Below, in pieces: positions 8,801 through 16,686 of a stretch of 64,000 nucleotides of DNA; the first letter of the stretch is position 1; each line of letters opens with the position of its first letter. The stretch spans positions 62,411,850-62,475,849 of the forward strand of contig NC_087063.1 of NCBI RefSeq assembly GCF_963678635.1, read 5' to 3'. A program made the translations under genes and the position numbers. The notes below the pieces were generated by a model. It saw only the letters and a program-made list of their open reading frames with translations. It did no database searches and was not told the origin of the DNA. Source of the DNA: Symsagittifera roscoffensis (Eukaryota > Xenacoelomorpha > Acoela > Convolutidae).

Positions 8801-11800
8801 TAAAACTTTGAACATTTCGTCTTTTGTTTGTGATTGCATAAAAACATCGTCTAGATAGGTGATTGCGTTTTTCTTGAGTATTAGTGGTCTAAAAATTTTG
8901 CTCATAAAAGCTGAAAATGCTGCTGGTCCTATGGATATTCCATAGAATAAGCGGTTAAATTCATATTGTTGGTTTCCGATTACAAATTGTGTTAAACGTC
9001 GTGATTGTTCATCTAGTGGCATTTGATTGTATGCACTATTCATATCGGCGGTTGTAAAGTATTTGCCGTTTATTTTTGTTAAAATAACTTGTATTGGTTC
9101 AATGGGCCAATTACATTTTGATTCATCTATGAGTGAATTGAGGTATCTAGCATCGAGAACGATTTTTAATGATTCTCCTTTAGCTAGAATGATAACGGGG
9201 TTGATGAATGTGTTGCCTTTTGGTTGTTCTTCTTTATTAACTGGTGATATAATATTGTACTGTTCTAAAATATCGAGTAATCTGTTTACTTTATCATGTA
9301 AGTGAATTGGTACTTTACTTGCTCTTTGTTTTTTGAAAACTGCGTCTGGTTTTAATGGGAGATGTAGTGATGAACTGATTTTGCCAACATCGAATTTTGA
9401 TGTTGCATAGACTGATGAATATTTAATTAGCTGTTTGGCTAACTTTTCGAATTCGTCTTGTGTTATTTGTGAATGTTGGAAATTAAACATTGTTAAAAAT
9501 TTCTGTTGGTCCTCTGTGTAGTTACTGATGTTGAATGTAGGTTTGAAATATGGAGTTTTTGTGAAATAATCCGTATTTCTGTTTTCGTTACTTATTATAT
9601 TATTTATAGATAATTCTTCATTAAGAATTGTAGATTGGCAAATATCTAGTAATTGGAGTATATTATTTACGCGATAGGCTTTTTCGTGTATTGGTGATAT
9701 TGTAGCGTTAGTTTCACAATATCCTAAAAGTCCTAAAGGTAATGTTACTTGGTAAGGTGTGTTGTTATAAACATGTAAGGAAATAATATCTGAATTCGAA
9801 TTTTTCAAATATTTTATTGAAGAAATTGTGATTTTGAAAAATTTATGAATAGGTTTGAATTCAAAATCTGACATATAAAATTTTTGTTTGTTTTGTTCTT
9901 TATCATATTGATGAACTTGTTTTATTGAAAAATTATAGATGTTTCCTGATAGTGGTTTCAGGTGTTTTCTTTGTTGGTTAAATATCGGATAAAATTTTGA
10001 AAAGAATGGTGGTTGTTTATTCAATCTTTGAAAAAATGTTAATGATGTTTCTTTTGTTTTTGTATATTTATCTTTGATTAATATTTTACTATTTAGTATG
10101 TTAATTGTCGGTATATACTTCGAAATAAATGGTATTCCAATGATATTATATTTAATATCAGTGATATGGAATATTTGTTTAAATGGCTTATTTAAAATTT
10201 TGCTTTGCTCCATTGTTCTGGTAGGGAGGAGAAATAATTGGATTTTTCCGTAGTTTATCAATGTTGATCCTTGTGCTGTCGCTAGCTTACTGGAGGTTTC
10301 AAGAGGTGTTAGCTTTGGATGTAAAGTTTTTATTTCATTCCATGTGGGAATGTTTATTATGTTTGATTCTGCTCCTGAATCAATTAAAAAATCTATTTCA
10401 AGGTCTGGTGGTTGAAATTCTTTATTTCTTGGGCTTTCTAAGAGAAATGGTATTGTCCAAATTTTTTCTTTGGGTTGTTCTTTTTGTATATTTTGATAAA
10501 TGTGGTTTGTATTTAAACATTTTGTTTTGACATTTTGGTTGGGTTGTTCTGTAGTATTTTTTGCATTTGTTTCTTGCGTTGTTGGTGTGGAATTGATGGG
10601 TGTAGTGTAATAATTTTGAAGAAATTCTGATTGATTTTCATATATGTGTGATGGAAAGGGTTGTTCATATATGACAGATTCATAGTCATTTTCGACTTTT
10701 ATCATATTGATAGCAAGAGTGTTTTCAGTATCACTTTCTGAATCTGATGATGTACAGTTTATTTGATTGAGTTGTAACGTATCAGTTACTGTGTCATCAA
10801 TACCTGGGGGGTCTGATGTTGTTTCTGGATTAGATTGTACTTGATTGATTTGTCTTTGATGTTTAGGTGTACTGCTTCTATGACGATTATTAGAGTTATT
10901 GTAGTGGTTGTTATTCCGGTGTGGTGATTGGGAATAATTTCTATAACGATTATTATAACTTGGGTGTCGATTTTGTGAATTATTTCGCGATCTGTTTTGG
11001 TAATTATTGTTTGGTCTGTTATAGTTCGATCTATTATATGAGTTATTCCTTGATCGGTTGTTCGGGTAATTCTGGTTTCGGTTGTTTGAATAACTTCTAT
11101 TTCGATTATAGGAGTAGTTTCTATTCCTATTGTATGATGAATTTCGTGATTGGTTGTTTGGATAGTAGTTATTTCTTGATTGGGAATTAGATCTAGAAAC
11201 AAATCGTTGTGTATTTGAATTTGATCTGGAGTAGTTATTTCTACTATTTTGTCTATTGTAGTGATTTTGTGATGAATTATACGTGTTTCTTCGTTCTGGT
11301 GATCTTCCTCTATAACTTGAGTTATATGGTGATTGATTTCTTGTATAATTTGTATTGTTCGGGAGTGGTTTTCCTGAACTGTTGTTGCTGTGAACTGTTT
11401 TGTTCGGTAGATTTTGATCTTTTTTCATGTATTGATAGAATGATTTATTTGGTTCTTTGTATTTTTGAGGTTTATTTTGACTATCTTGCTGTTTTTGTCT
11501 ACATTCGGAAATACTATGTCCGTATCGGCGGCAATAATTACACCATTTTTTGAAAGATGGTTTGCCTTTAAAGTTCGGGTTCTTTTCGTAAATATTGAGT
11601 ATTTCAGTGATTTTTTCAACGAGGTCTGTTTCTGATTCCTGTATATTATTAATATTAGTGGAAGTCGTTTCAATTTTGTTAACGTATTGTAATTTCAGAT
11701 TTTCCGTTTCTTCTAGTTTCATCGTGATTTCTGCTTGTTCTAGTTTGTCTACTAGTTTTCTAAAATCTAAATCGGGTTCTCGAATTGAAGAAGGATGGGA

Positions 11801-14065
11801 TGCTCTCTTTTTTATTGCTATTTTTCTTAATTGTGGTGTTAAGGTCATCATTAAGATTTCTGTCATCTTTGTGTTTTTATAGTCATGTGTATTTAGTGAG
11901 TATGCTTTTCGAACTAGTGTTTCGATTCGTACTGCTATTTGCTTGATGGTTTCGTTTGGTAATCTACGAATTTCATTACATAAAACTCTTTGTTGTTGTT
12001 TGTTTCTTTCGGAGTCAAACATTTTTGAAAATTCTTGTGTAAATCTTTTCCAGTTTGATTTTATTTCTTGAGGTAGTACTGAAAACCATTTTTGGGCTGC
12101 GCCATCTAAGGTTGTTTGTATCAACGCTGTGCGTCGATGTATCCAGTTTTGATGTAGTGGCGTGTTAATTGGTTCAGGTCCTATGTTTAAAATCAAATTT
12201 GCTGTTACTGCATTTAAGTAATCTTCTACAGAGTATTCAGGGTCTGTTCCTGTGAAGACCATTAAAGGTTTATTTGATGTTATTGATGATCCACCCATAA
12301 GGTATGGATTCATTGTCATTTGTAATGATTCAGCTGCATTTGGCATTTGAGAAAAATTTGAAAGTTGGTTTCTTGTTATTTCATGTTGTTGGAGATAATA
12401 TGGGAGTGGTATTTCGTTTTGCATTTGTGATGGTTGATACGAGTGTGTAGTCATTGGATTTTGTTGTTGAATTGGTTGAAAAGATTGTATATTAATTGGA
12501 TTTTGTTGTTGAATTGGTTGTTGATATTGTGTATCTATTGATTGTGGAGAAAAATTTCTATAATTTGTACGTGTTTTCTGTATTCCTTGTCTACGATATT
12601 CTTGAGTATTTGGTGCAAATGTATCTGGCTGTATGAAATCATCATCTGAGGATAAATAATCCATTTGATAAGATGTCTGTTTTTTATTTTTATTTTGTTG
12701 AAAAAATGGGTAATTTTCACTGCGATCCTGTGGAGGATTTGGTTGAAAGTTTTTGGAATTATATTGGGCCGTTGGGTTATCCCAGTTTCGAGGTTTTGTA
12801 TATTGATTAAAATTTCTTTGTGGTTGATAATTTGTTTTTGATGGATGTGTATAATTATAATTATGGTCTGCAAAGTTGTTTCTAGTGAATGTTTTGCGTG
12901 TTTTTGATGGTATTGTCATGGGTCTGTATGTTTGGTAATCCATATGTGAATATTTAGGAGCAACCGAAGGTTTAACGGTTGACTGTAAGGTTACCTGTGT
13001 TTGTGAAGGATTTGTATTTCTTGGTGTTGTTAAATTTGGGCGTATTGGTGAAATACTTTGTTGTGTAGTTGTTGTGTGTACAATTTCTTCATTTATGAAG
13101 TGTGATGGTGTCTGGATATCTTGTTGAGTAAGATTCCTAGTTCCATTGAGGTTTTCATTGTGTATGACTGTAGAGTTTAAACTATTATTTTGTGTATCGG
13201 GTAAAAATGTATTATAGTTTAATGGTGTTGCATCTATTGTTAATGGTATTACTCTTACATAATCTCTTATGTAAGATATTGTACCTATTGCTTGACTTGA
13301 GATTGATTGTGGAAAGTTTATAAATACGGGATGAGACCATTCGGGGTCCCAAACATAATCTGATTGTTCTGTGATAGCGGTATCATCGTTCGAATTTTGG
13401 GGTCGAAAATTTTTTCTTGCTTGTGCAATTAAATCAATATTGTGTGTGAAATAATCTATTATGAACCATGCCAAAATTTTTTGTAAATCGTGTTTGGTAT
13501 GTTGTGAAACGTCGTCTTTCGTGAAATTTTCTTTAATGATGTTTAAATAACTAGAGAGTAGTGTGATTTCATGTCGTACTCTTAGATGTTTAGATGTTTC
13601 TGTCGGTGAGACATTTGTTATTGGGAGTTCATTTTCTAATATCGAAATATAACTATATATTATTGCGAAAACTTCATTGGTGAAAATGGAGTTTGCTCTT
13701 TGTGAGTTATGATATTGGATGCTTTTTATATATTCTGAAAAAACTTTTGAAAATTCTAAATCAAGATCGTCTGTTTGAATAGTATATGTTCTATTATTAT
13801 GGTTTGGGGAAGTGAATTCTATAGAGTAGATTCCATACTGTTGTGTTATGTTGCATATATCTTTTAGATAGTGATCTATGATTTGTCTTTTGATTTTTAC
13901 ATCGGGGAACTCTGTTTTACATGGACTGATTCCGGGTTCAAATAAATTTACGAGTAAATTTTGACAAAATATGTGTTGTCCTCTATCAGTATCTGCGTCT
14001 ACTATAAAAGGAAAGATTTCATCATCATCTGGAGTTTCTTCACCTGGGGTGTGCGTTGAACTCAT
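5843..14065 (-). CDS. gag-pol: Gag-Pol polyprotein, Ty3/gypsy type, single frame (2740 aa)
   Basis: Domains in order: a long disordered Gag N-terminus (1-600), a retrotransposon capsid region (about 600-790), a CCHC knuckle (842-855), and an Asn/Arg/Ser-rich segment to ~1080. The aspartic protease has DSG at 1229-1231. RT carries YLDD at 1737-1740, RNase H has its first catalytic Asp near 1886, the integrase HHCC zinc region lies near 2246-2290, and the catalytic triad is D2321, D2381, E2417 (D-59-D-35-E). A GPY/F module sits near 2593 and there is no chromodomain. Gag and Pol share one frame, so no frameshift is needed. The frame has no stop in 2740 codons. The ATG lies 26 nt inside ORF1 in another frame. 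About 300 residues between protease and RT are unassigned. Confidence 0.95.
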   Translation of the reverse strand: MSSTHTPGEETPDDDEIFPFIVDADTDRGQHIFCQNLLVNLFEPGISPCKTEFPDVKIKRQIIDHYLKDICNITQQYGIYSIEFTSPNHNNRTYTIQTDDLDLEFSKVFSEYIKSIQYHNSQRANSIFTNEVFAIIYSYISILENELPITNVSPTETSKHLRVRHEITLLSSYLNIIKENFTKDDVSQHTKHDLQKILAWFIIDYFTHNIDLIAQARKNFRPQNSNDDTAITEQSDYVWDPEWSHPVFINFPQSISSQAIGTISYIRDYVRVIPLTIDATPLNYNTFLPDTQNNSLNSTVIHNENLNGTRNLTQQDIQTPSHFINEEIVHTTTTQQSISPIRPNLTTPRNTNPSQTQVTLQSTVKPSVAPKYSHMDYQTYRPMTIPSKTRKTFTRNNFADHNYNYTHPSKTNYQPQRNFNQYTKPRNWDNPTAQYNSKNFQPNPPQDRSENYPFFQQNKNKKQTSYQMDYLSSDDDFIQPDTFAPNTQEYRRQGIQKTRTNYRNFSPQSIDTQYQQPIQQQNPINIQSFQPIQQQNPMTTHSYQPSQMQNEIPLPYYLQQHEITRNQLSNFSQMPNAAESLQMTMNPYLMGGSSITSNKPLMVFTGTDPEYSVEDYLNAVTANLILNIGPEPINTPLHQNWIHRRTALIQTTLDGAAQKWFSVLPQEIKSNWKRFTQEFSKMFDSERNKQQQRVLCNEIRRLPNETIKQIAVRIETLVRKAYSLNTHDYKNTKMTEILMMTLTPQLRKIAIKKRASHPSSIREPDLDFRKLVDKLEQAEITMKLEETENLKLQYVNKIETTSTNINNIQESETDLVEKITEILNIYEKNPNFKGKPSFKKWCNYCRRYGHSISECRQKQQDSQNKPQKYKEPNKSFYQYMKKDQNLPNKTVHSNNSSGKPLPNNTNYTRNQSPYNSSYRGRSPERRNTYNSSQNHYNRQNSRNNYSRSNSNTQRFVSRSNSQSRNNYYPNNQSRNSSYNRNRNYSYNRNRSYSNNRNQNYPNNRSRNNSYNRSNYNRPNNNYQNRSRNNSQNRHPSYNNRYRNYSQSPHRNNNHYNNSNNRHRSSTPKHQRQINQVQSNPETTSDPPGIDDTVTDTLQLNQINCTSSDSESDTENTLAINMIKVENDYESVIYEQPFPSHIYENQSEFLQNYYTTPINSTPTTQETNAKNTTEQPNQNVKTKCLNTNHIYQNIQKEQPKEKIWTIPFLLESPRNKEFQPPDLEIDFLIDSGAESNIINIPTWNEIKTLHPKLTPLETSSKLATAQGSTLINYGKIQLFLLPTRTMEQSKILNKPFKQIFHITDIKYNIIGIPFISKYIPTINILNSKILIKDKYTKTKETSLTFFQRLNKQPPFFSKFYPIFNQQRKHLKPLSGNIYNFSIKQVHQYDKEQNKQKFYMSDFEFKPIHKFFKITISSIKYLKNSNSDIISLHVYNNTPYQVTLPLGLLGYCETNATISPIHEKAYRVNNILQLLDICQSTILNEELSINNIISNENRNTDYFTKTPYFKPTFNISNYTEDQQKFLTMFNFQHSQITQDEFEKLAKQLIKYSSVYATSKFDVGKISSSLHLPLKPDAVFKKQRASKVPIHLHDKVNRLLDILEQYNIISPVNKEEQPKGNTFINPVIILAKGESLKIVLDARYLNSLIDESKCNWPIEPIQVILTKINGKYFTTADMNSAYNQMPLDEQSRRLTQFVIGNQQYEFNRLFYGISIGPAAFSAFMSKIFRPLILKKNAITYLDDVFMQSQTKDEMFKVLETYHQILQNENLKAAPDKSHFFLTRVKFLGHNIERKTITPLKSRIDAIQKLQPPTNKKKIQEFLGMLNFLSKYVYKMQLYLRPFYNILRQQNNFEWNTEHQARFEEIKKLLTEQISNTIPDPDQPFYAMCDASNFGIGAALLQSHNGTNKMNLISANSRLFTQAELRLSTLMRECTAIIYTLTEYEFLILGSKHPTVLFTDHKPIIFLFTQKSNPNHRVYRFQLILMKFPNLHIVWTAGKNLALPDTLSRNTPPELLTRKTTVEIPKNIKFYLAENETSPRLECKYAVKTDIEQSQINNLQHFPLYLDCQNNHYEVDLLGTSTFKPIPYSQWIKNNTQQKRTKQHLPKKDHFPLIEKEDLTDKINLSGPQTNDSKYTINQVFDLHDPLDTIPLSKFEIENIFLPPTETITISTIKQYQNLDPIIRQLKSWHKYKTKPIKADSTILGNKTLLRYFRKFNNTTINEKTDLLEYNQNESTVPCLPISMILIAFNISHTQNIKGHSGSEKTYSNFIQNFYFPNAPIWIKVLCNDCIVCQLNKPYPNQKQIAQKQDFKGQSLYFNHRISFDTKGPISPSSEGNSYIMVIVDAFTHYVALNPVPHCNAYYAYTTLYEHWIAKFGLPEILVTDNGTEFINNEIITLCHLYNIKHKPRTSHAPWTNGLVEGMNRSLQEYLRCIINGNDTKYTEWSADVKLFPLAYNSQITTTLGMSPYEMVFNQKPRKPIMFTANSHKNAQGYCQPNKDSICYNLPLHTHDEDHFHHPQILKLASGTHTEWILNRDKKHNEIYQKITKKLLQRQNINEQINSRFTPASDLKIGTFVLIPNFNTQKGISKKLQPLRKGPYQIIAKPTDVTYKIINSNKKEIVQHRNNLLPYYPKEYALRELTQLYSFTGLKIIQNEPHLKNTEQNDNPTENQNTKPTVTKNNTQNHKESPKQRKNRKMTEQIIPQEEIDKSEHRKTTRLRNQPRKNYKMFIPQSKILKKVEFKK

Positions 14066-14507
14066 TTTTTCGTTCGATGACTGTTAATATGTAATTATTA
14101 ATGTGTCGAATTGGTTGATTCCAATTGTATAGATGTACTGGTTTTTGTTTGTACTGTTTTTTTATTCTTCTTTTTCCTCTTTGTGATGAATTTGAAGTTG
14201 TTTCTGAGTCAGAAAAATATAATTGATCGTGTTGTGGGTAATTTTTATCTATTGATTCTTTTAGTTTGTAAAGTTCGTCTAAACTGTTGGTTTCTGATTC
14301 TGAAAATGCGTTTCGATTTTTTGAAAATCTTTTTCGTGTTATTTGTCTTTGTTTAGTTATTATTTTTCTCTTTAGTGTTTGTCGTTTTGTGCGAATGTAT
14401 CCAACTGTTTGTGTATGAGGTGTGATTACAAGGTCGTATTTTTTGTTATCTATTTCACAATTGTGTAAAATGATTGTTTGTTTATTTCCTAGGTTTTTAA
14501 ATGACAT
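14040..14507 (-). CDS. ORF1, basic protein preceding Gag-Pol (155 aa)
   Basis: A Lys/Arg-rich protein: residues 40-65 are strongly basic, a Ser/acidic stretch follows (SDSETTSNSS), then a second basic block (RGKRRIKK). It is found at the same place and the same length in both halves of the copy 2 duplication. It overlaps the Gag-Pol start by 26 nt in a different frame, so Gag-Pol may be reached by re-initiation or leaky scanning. A nucleic-acid-binding or nuclear-localisation role would fit the charge pattern; this is inference. No family is recognised. Confidence 0.7.
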   Translation of the reverse strand: MSFKNLGNKQTIILHNCEIDNKKYDLVITPHTQTVGYIRTKRQTLKRKIITKQRQITRKRFSKNRNAFSESETNSLDELYKLKESIDKNYPQHDQLYFSDSETTSNSSQRGKRRIKKQYKQKPVHLYNWNQPIRHINNYILTVIERKNEFNAHPR

Positions 14508-15020
14508 AAGGTTTAGAATGACGGATGCAAAAAGTTGTTAAATGATTTCTATTTTCCTAAACTGTTAGTTCTTACGATTTTTTGGTTAGCTTAACCTGGG
14601 TCTATTTGTTCAGGGTTGGAGAGAAAAGTATATCGATTCCGAGGAATGATTTTTACTTTCTCGTGACTAGTATAAGCTAAGGTGTTAACTTACTTAATCT
14701 TACTTAGGGGTAGTGATTGTGTTCAAGGGTTGGAGAATAGTAAATCGATCCACAAGGTTCAGGTATAATTAGAACGCGAGTAGTTCGTTAGATACTATTT
14801 TAAACTTACTAAGTCTAAGATTTATCCTGGGTTTGGTAAGAGGGGGGGTCAAGTGAAGGATGAATAACCGAAGTTCTTCACTGTTTATCCTAATTTGAAT
14901 GATTAGTTTTGTTTAAAAATTTCTATTAGTCCTGGGTTTTTAGAAAGGGTTGGGTAGTGAATCGACGTTTGAGGTCGTTAGACACTTTAAGTTGGTGGGG
15001 GAGAACAAAGTTGTTCTGTT

Positions 15021-15107
15021 TGATCCAAGGATAAGCCTTGATGATCAAATTTAAAATTTAATTAGGTAGAAAATGATTTAAGATCCAAGGATAAGCCTTG
15101 ATGATCT
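15021..15107 (-). repeat. Pair of GATC-AAGG hairpin repeats in the 5' leader
   Basis: Two units, at 15021-15047 and 15081-15107, share the core GATCCAAGGATAAGCCTTG followed by ATGATC. Each folds as GATC pairing with GATC and AAGG pairing with CCTT around a short loop. In copy 2 (about 51519 and 51575) the stem bases persist while the loop of one unit has changed. Confidence 0.5.
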
Positions 15108-15436
15108 GGTTTTAAAATTAAGTGACTTTAAGTTTTAATAAATTTTTAAATTTGTGTAAAGGAAAGATTTAGTGTTTTGATGATATTAGTGGGTTTATGA
15201 TTGCTGTTATGTTTTAGGTGATGAAGCTGGAACAACAAGATGATTTATGATTACTAACCATTTATTGTCATGCTACTAATTTTTATTTTTATTTTCCAAT
15301 AAATATTTTTCAAACATGTTTTGTATAATACTGCAGAATTTTAAGAAAACGATCTTAGATCTTTTTATCAATCGTTATTGTATAATATTAATTTTGTTTA
15401 GCGCCTGAAATGATTTTGAAGATTTGCTTCAAGGTT

Positions 15437-15670
15437 TTATGTTTGCAAATGGAAATCTAAATTCATTGCAAGTAGTATTCGAAATATAAAAGTTTGTTCT
15501 GGCTTTTGCCGAACTATCATATAACTATACGGCAAGTTTCTACTTTGTCGTATGTCGTCTTTGGTTCGATGTCTTCTTCCAATTCCGGGTAGTTCTATTA
15601 TGGTTCGGAATATTGGCTCGGATCTATTGAGTCGGAGAGACATTTCAATTAAATTATTGTCGTATAACAT
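15437..15670 (-). CDS. ORF0, short leader protein of the retroelement (77 aa)
   Basis: First ATG-initiated frame after the PBS. Copy 2 has the same ORF (56291-56524) with identical length and start and stop positions; most nucleotide differences are synonymous and few residues change, mainly near positions 34-38 and 58-59. That pattern suggests selection for protein. No domain is recognised; it is rich in Arg, Leu and Ile. It could be a leader peptide that controls downstream translation, or a first coding exon joined by splicing to AUG-less frames downstream. Confidence 0.5.
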   Translation of the reverse strand: MLYDNNLIEMSLRLNRSEPIFRTIIELPGIGRRHRTKDDIRQSRNLPYSYMIVRQKPEQTFIFRILLAMNLDFHLQT

Positions 15671-15738
15671 TTTGTAAATGTTTTTGTCTAATTTCTAATC
15701 TATTTTTGGTTAATTCTAATCTAGTAAGGTCTTGTTCG

Positions 15739-15756
15739 AGACTTATGGTCGCACCA
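15739..15756 (-). other. Primer binding site (PBS), copy 1
   Basis: Two bases inside the 5' LTR the minus strand reads TGGTGCGACCATAAGTCT, starting with the TGG expected opposite a tRNA CCA end. The identical 18 bases occur in copy 2. I could not assign the tRNA. Confidence 0.7.
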
Positions 15757-15758
15757 GA

Positions 15759-16168
15759 TGAGTTAGGACTGGGGTGTATAACTCATAGAGTAATTTCGGA
15801 TAGGGTACACCGTCTGCTCGTCACGCTATCTTATTTTCGGCCGGATAGATTCGTGCAACTTCTTAGTCTAATACCGATCCTAATCTTACTCTTATACTAT
15901 CTAGTCTCAGGTTGTTTAACTAGTCTCTGCTAGGCTCAATAGATCTAGGGTATACTGGTTTATTGCGGCTGCTGAAGTGCTCGGGAGAGTCCAACTAATT
16001 TCTAAGTTAAATTCAAATCTCTCTGGTGCTGAAATTACAAGTAACTTCAGCACTTACAAATAAGTGGGTTGTTAGTTAGATGGATCATGATTGGTTAATA
16101 TTAAATACTTTACATTGGTAAAACATTTAATTTATCCAATCATAAAATGTAGTTTAGATCAGGTTCCA
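15759..16168 (-). repeat. 5' LTR of copy 1 (410 bp)
   Basis: Begins and ends TG...CA and matches both 410-bp LTRs of copy 2 along its length. In element orientation it has an inverted pair of CCAAT-type boxes (ATGATTGG ... CCAATCAT), a 13-bp-stem palindrome, then an AATAAA that could serve as the poly(A) signal. Confidence 0.95.
16026..16053. promoter_or_regulatory. Conserved LTR palindrome
   Basis: A 28-bp inverted repeat, GTGCTGAAATTAC facing GTAATTTCAGCAC across two bases, with one mismatch here. It is perfect in the 5' LTR of copy 2 (56879-56906) and in the remnant LTR (21924-21951), and retained with a 12-bp stem at 34462-34489. It is probably a dimeric-factor binding site or an RNA hairpin. 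Confidence 0.55.
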
Positions 16169-16644
16169 TTTTCCACCTCCAAACTCTTCCTTGCCAAAAC
16201 CAATTCCTCCACCAGAATTAAAACTCCAAGTTTGTAATTCTTGACCATCCTTCCTCCAATTGTTTTGGCCAATTTTTTTTAAATTTGTTTTTGGCATGTT
16301 TTTAAATACACGTTTCCCTTAGCCACTTTCTGAAGAAAGTGGCCCGAAAGAGTATTTTTATATTACAAAACTAGTTTGTCCTCAATCTCTTTTTTTTTTC
16401 AAACAAACTCCAAAAAATTCATTTTTGGGCACTGGAATGTATAATTTAGTATATGCATAGATGTTCTTAGTATATACATAATCACCTTCACCTCTCTTCA
16501 ACCATTCTCGTCCATATAAAATTTTTGTCGTCCACAATTTCTATTTTTGAAAACAAATTTTAAAAAGGCCATCTTTTTTGTATAGAAGCTTTCACCACCG
16601 GATTCCTCCCCAACCCATCAGTTTTCGTTGTCTTTATCTAATAA
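16169..16644 (+). promoter_or_regulatory. Putative promoter / 5' UTR region of the host gene
   Basis: The stretch lies between the LTR and the proposed start codon. A TATAAA is at about 16515-16520, some 130 bases before the ATG. No ORF is visible. The promoter call is tentative. Confidence 0.25.
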
Positions 16645-16686
16645 ATGGAAAACCAATTAAATGAAATTGGTTTGCAACAATACGAG
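16645..16686 (+). CDS. Host gene exon 1 (start codon)
   Basis: ATG followed by 13 codons and the donor GAG|GTAAAA, phase 0, matching the phase-0 acceptor of exon 2. Evidence is weaker than for later exons because it is short. Confidence 0.4.

Larger units (their letters stand above)
14508..15738 (-). other. Long 5' leader of the retroelement, copy 1
   Basis: About 1.2 kb lies between the PBS and ORF1 and contains ORF0 (15437-15670). The rest lacks an ORF but holds repeated phrases: variants of GGTTGGAGAGAAAAGTATAT near 14615, 14733 and 14947, and two copies of a GATC-bounded hairpin. It is closely conserved in both halves of copy 2. A packaging or splicing role is plausible but unproven. Confidence 0.55.
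1..16168 (-). mobile_element. Giant Ty3/gypsy-like LTR retrotransposon, copy 1 (3' end outside window)
   Basis: The element reads right to left. Its 5' LTR is 15759-16168, its PBS 15739-15756, and it then carries ORF0, ORF1, Gag-Pol, two small hydrophobic ORFs, an AUG-less ORF, Env and ORF-X, which is still open at base 1. Base 1 aligns with about 36919 of copy 2, so roughly 2.7 kb including the 3' LTR lies to the left; full length would be near 18.9 kb. Every large frame visible here is uninterrupted, unlike copy 2. The class follows from the order protease, RT, RNase H, integrase and from the 4-bp target duplications of its sister copies. The base run after the LTR is TTTT (16169-16172), the predicted target duplication, untestable here. 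Confidence 0.93.

Noticed and set aside
15720-15760. tRNA gene next to the LTR
   Set aside because: Only a 3'-end-like stretch with a poor T-arm is present; there is no anticodon or D arm, and the position is that of a PBS.
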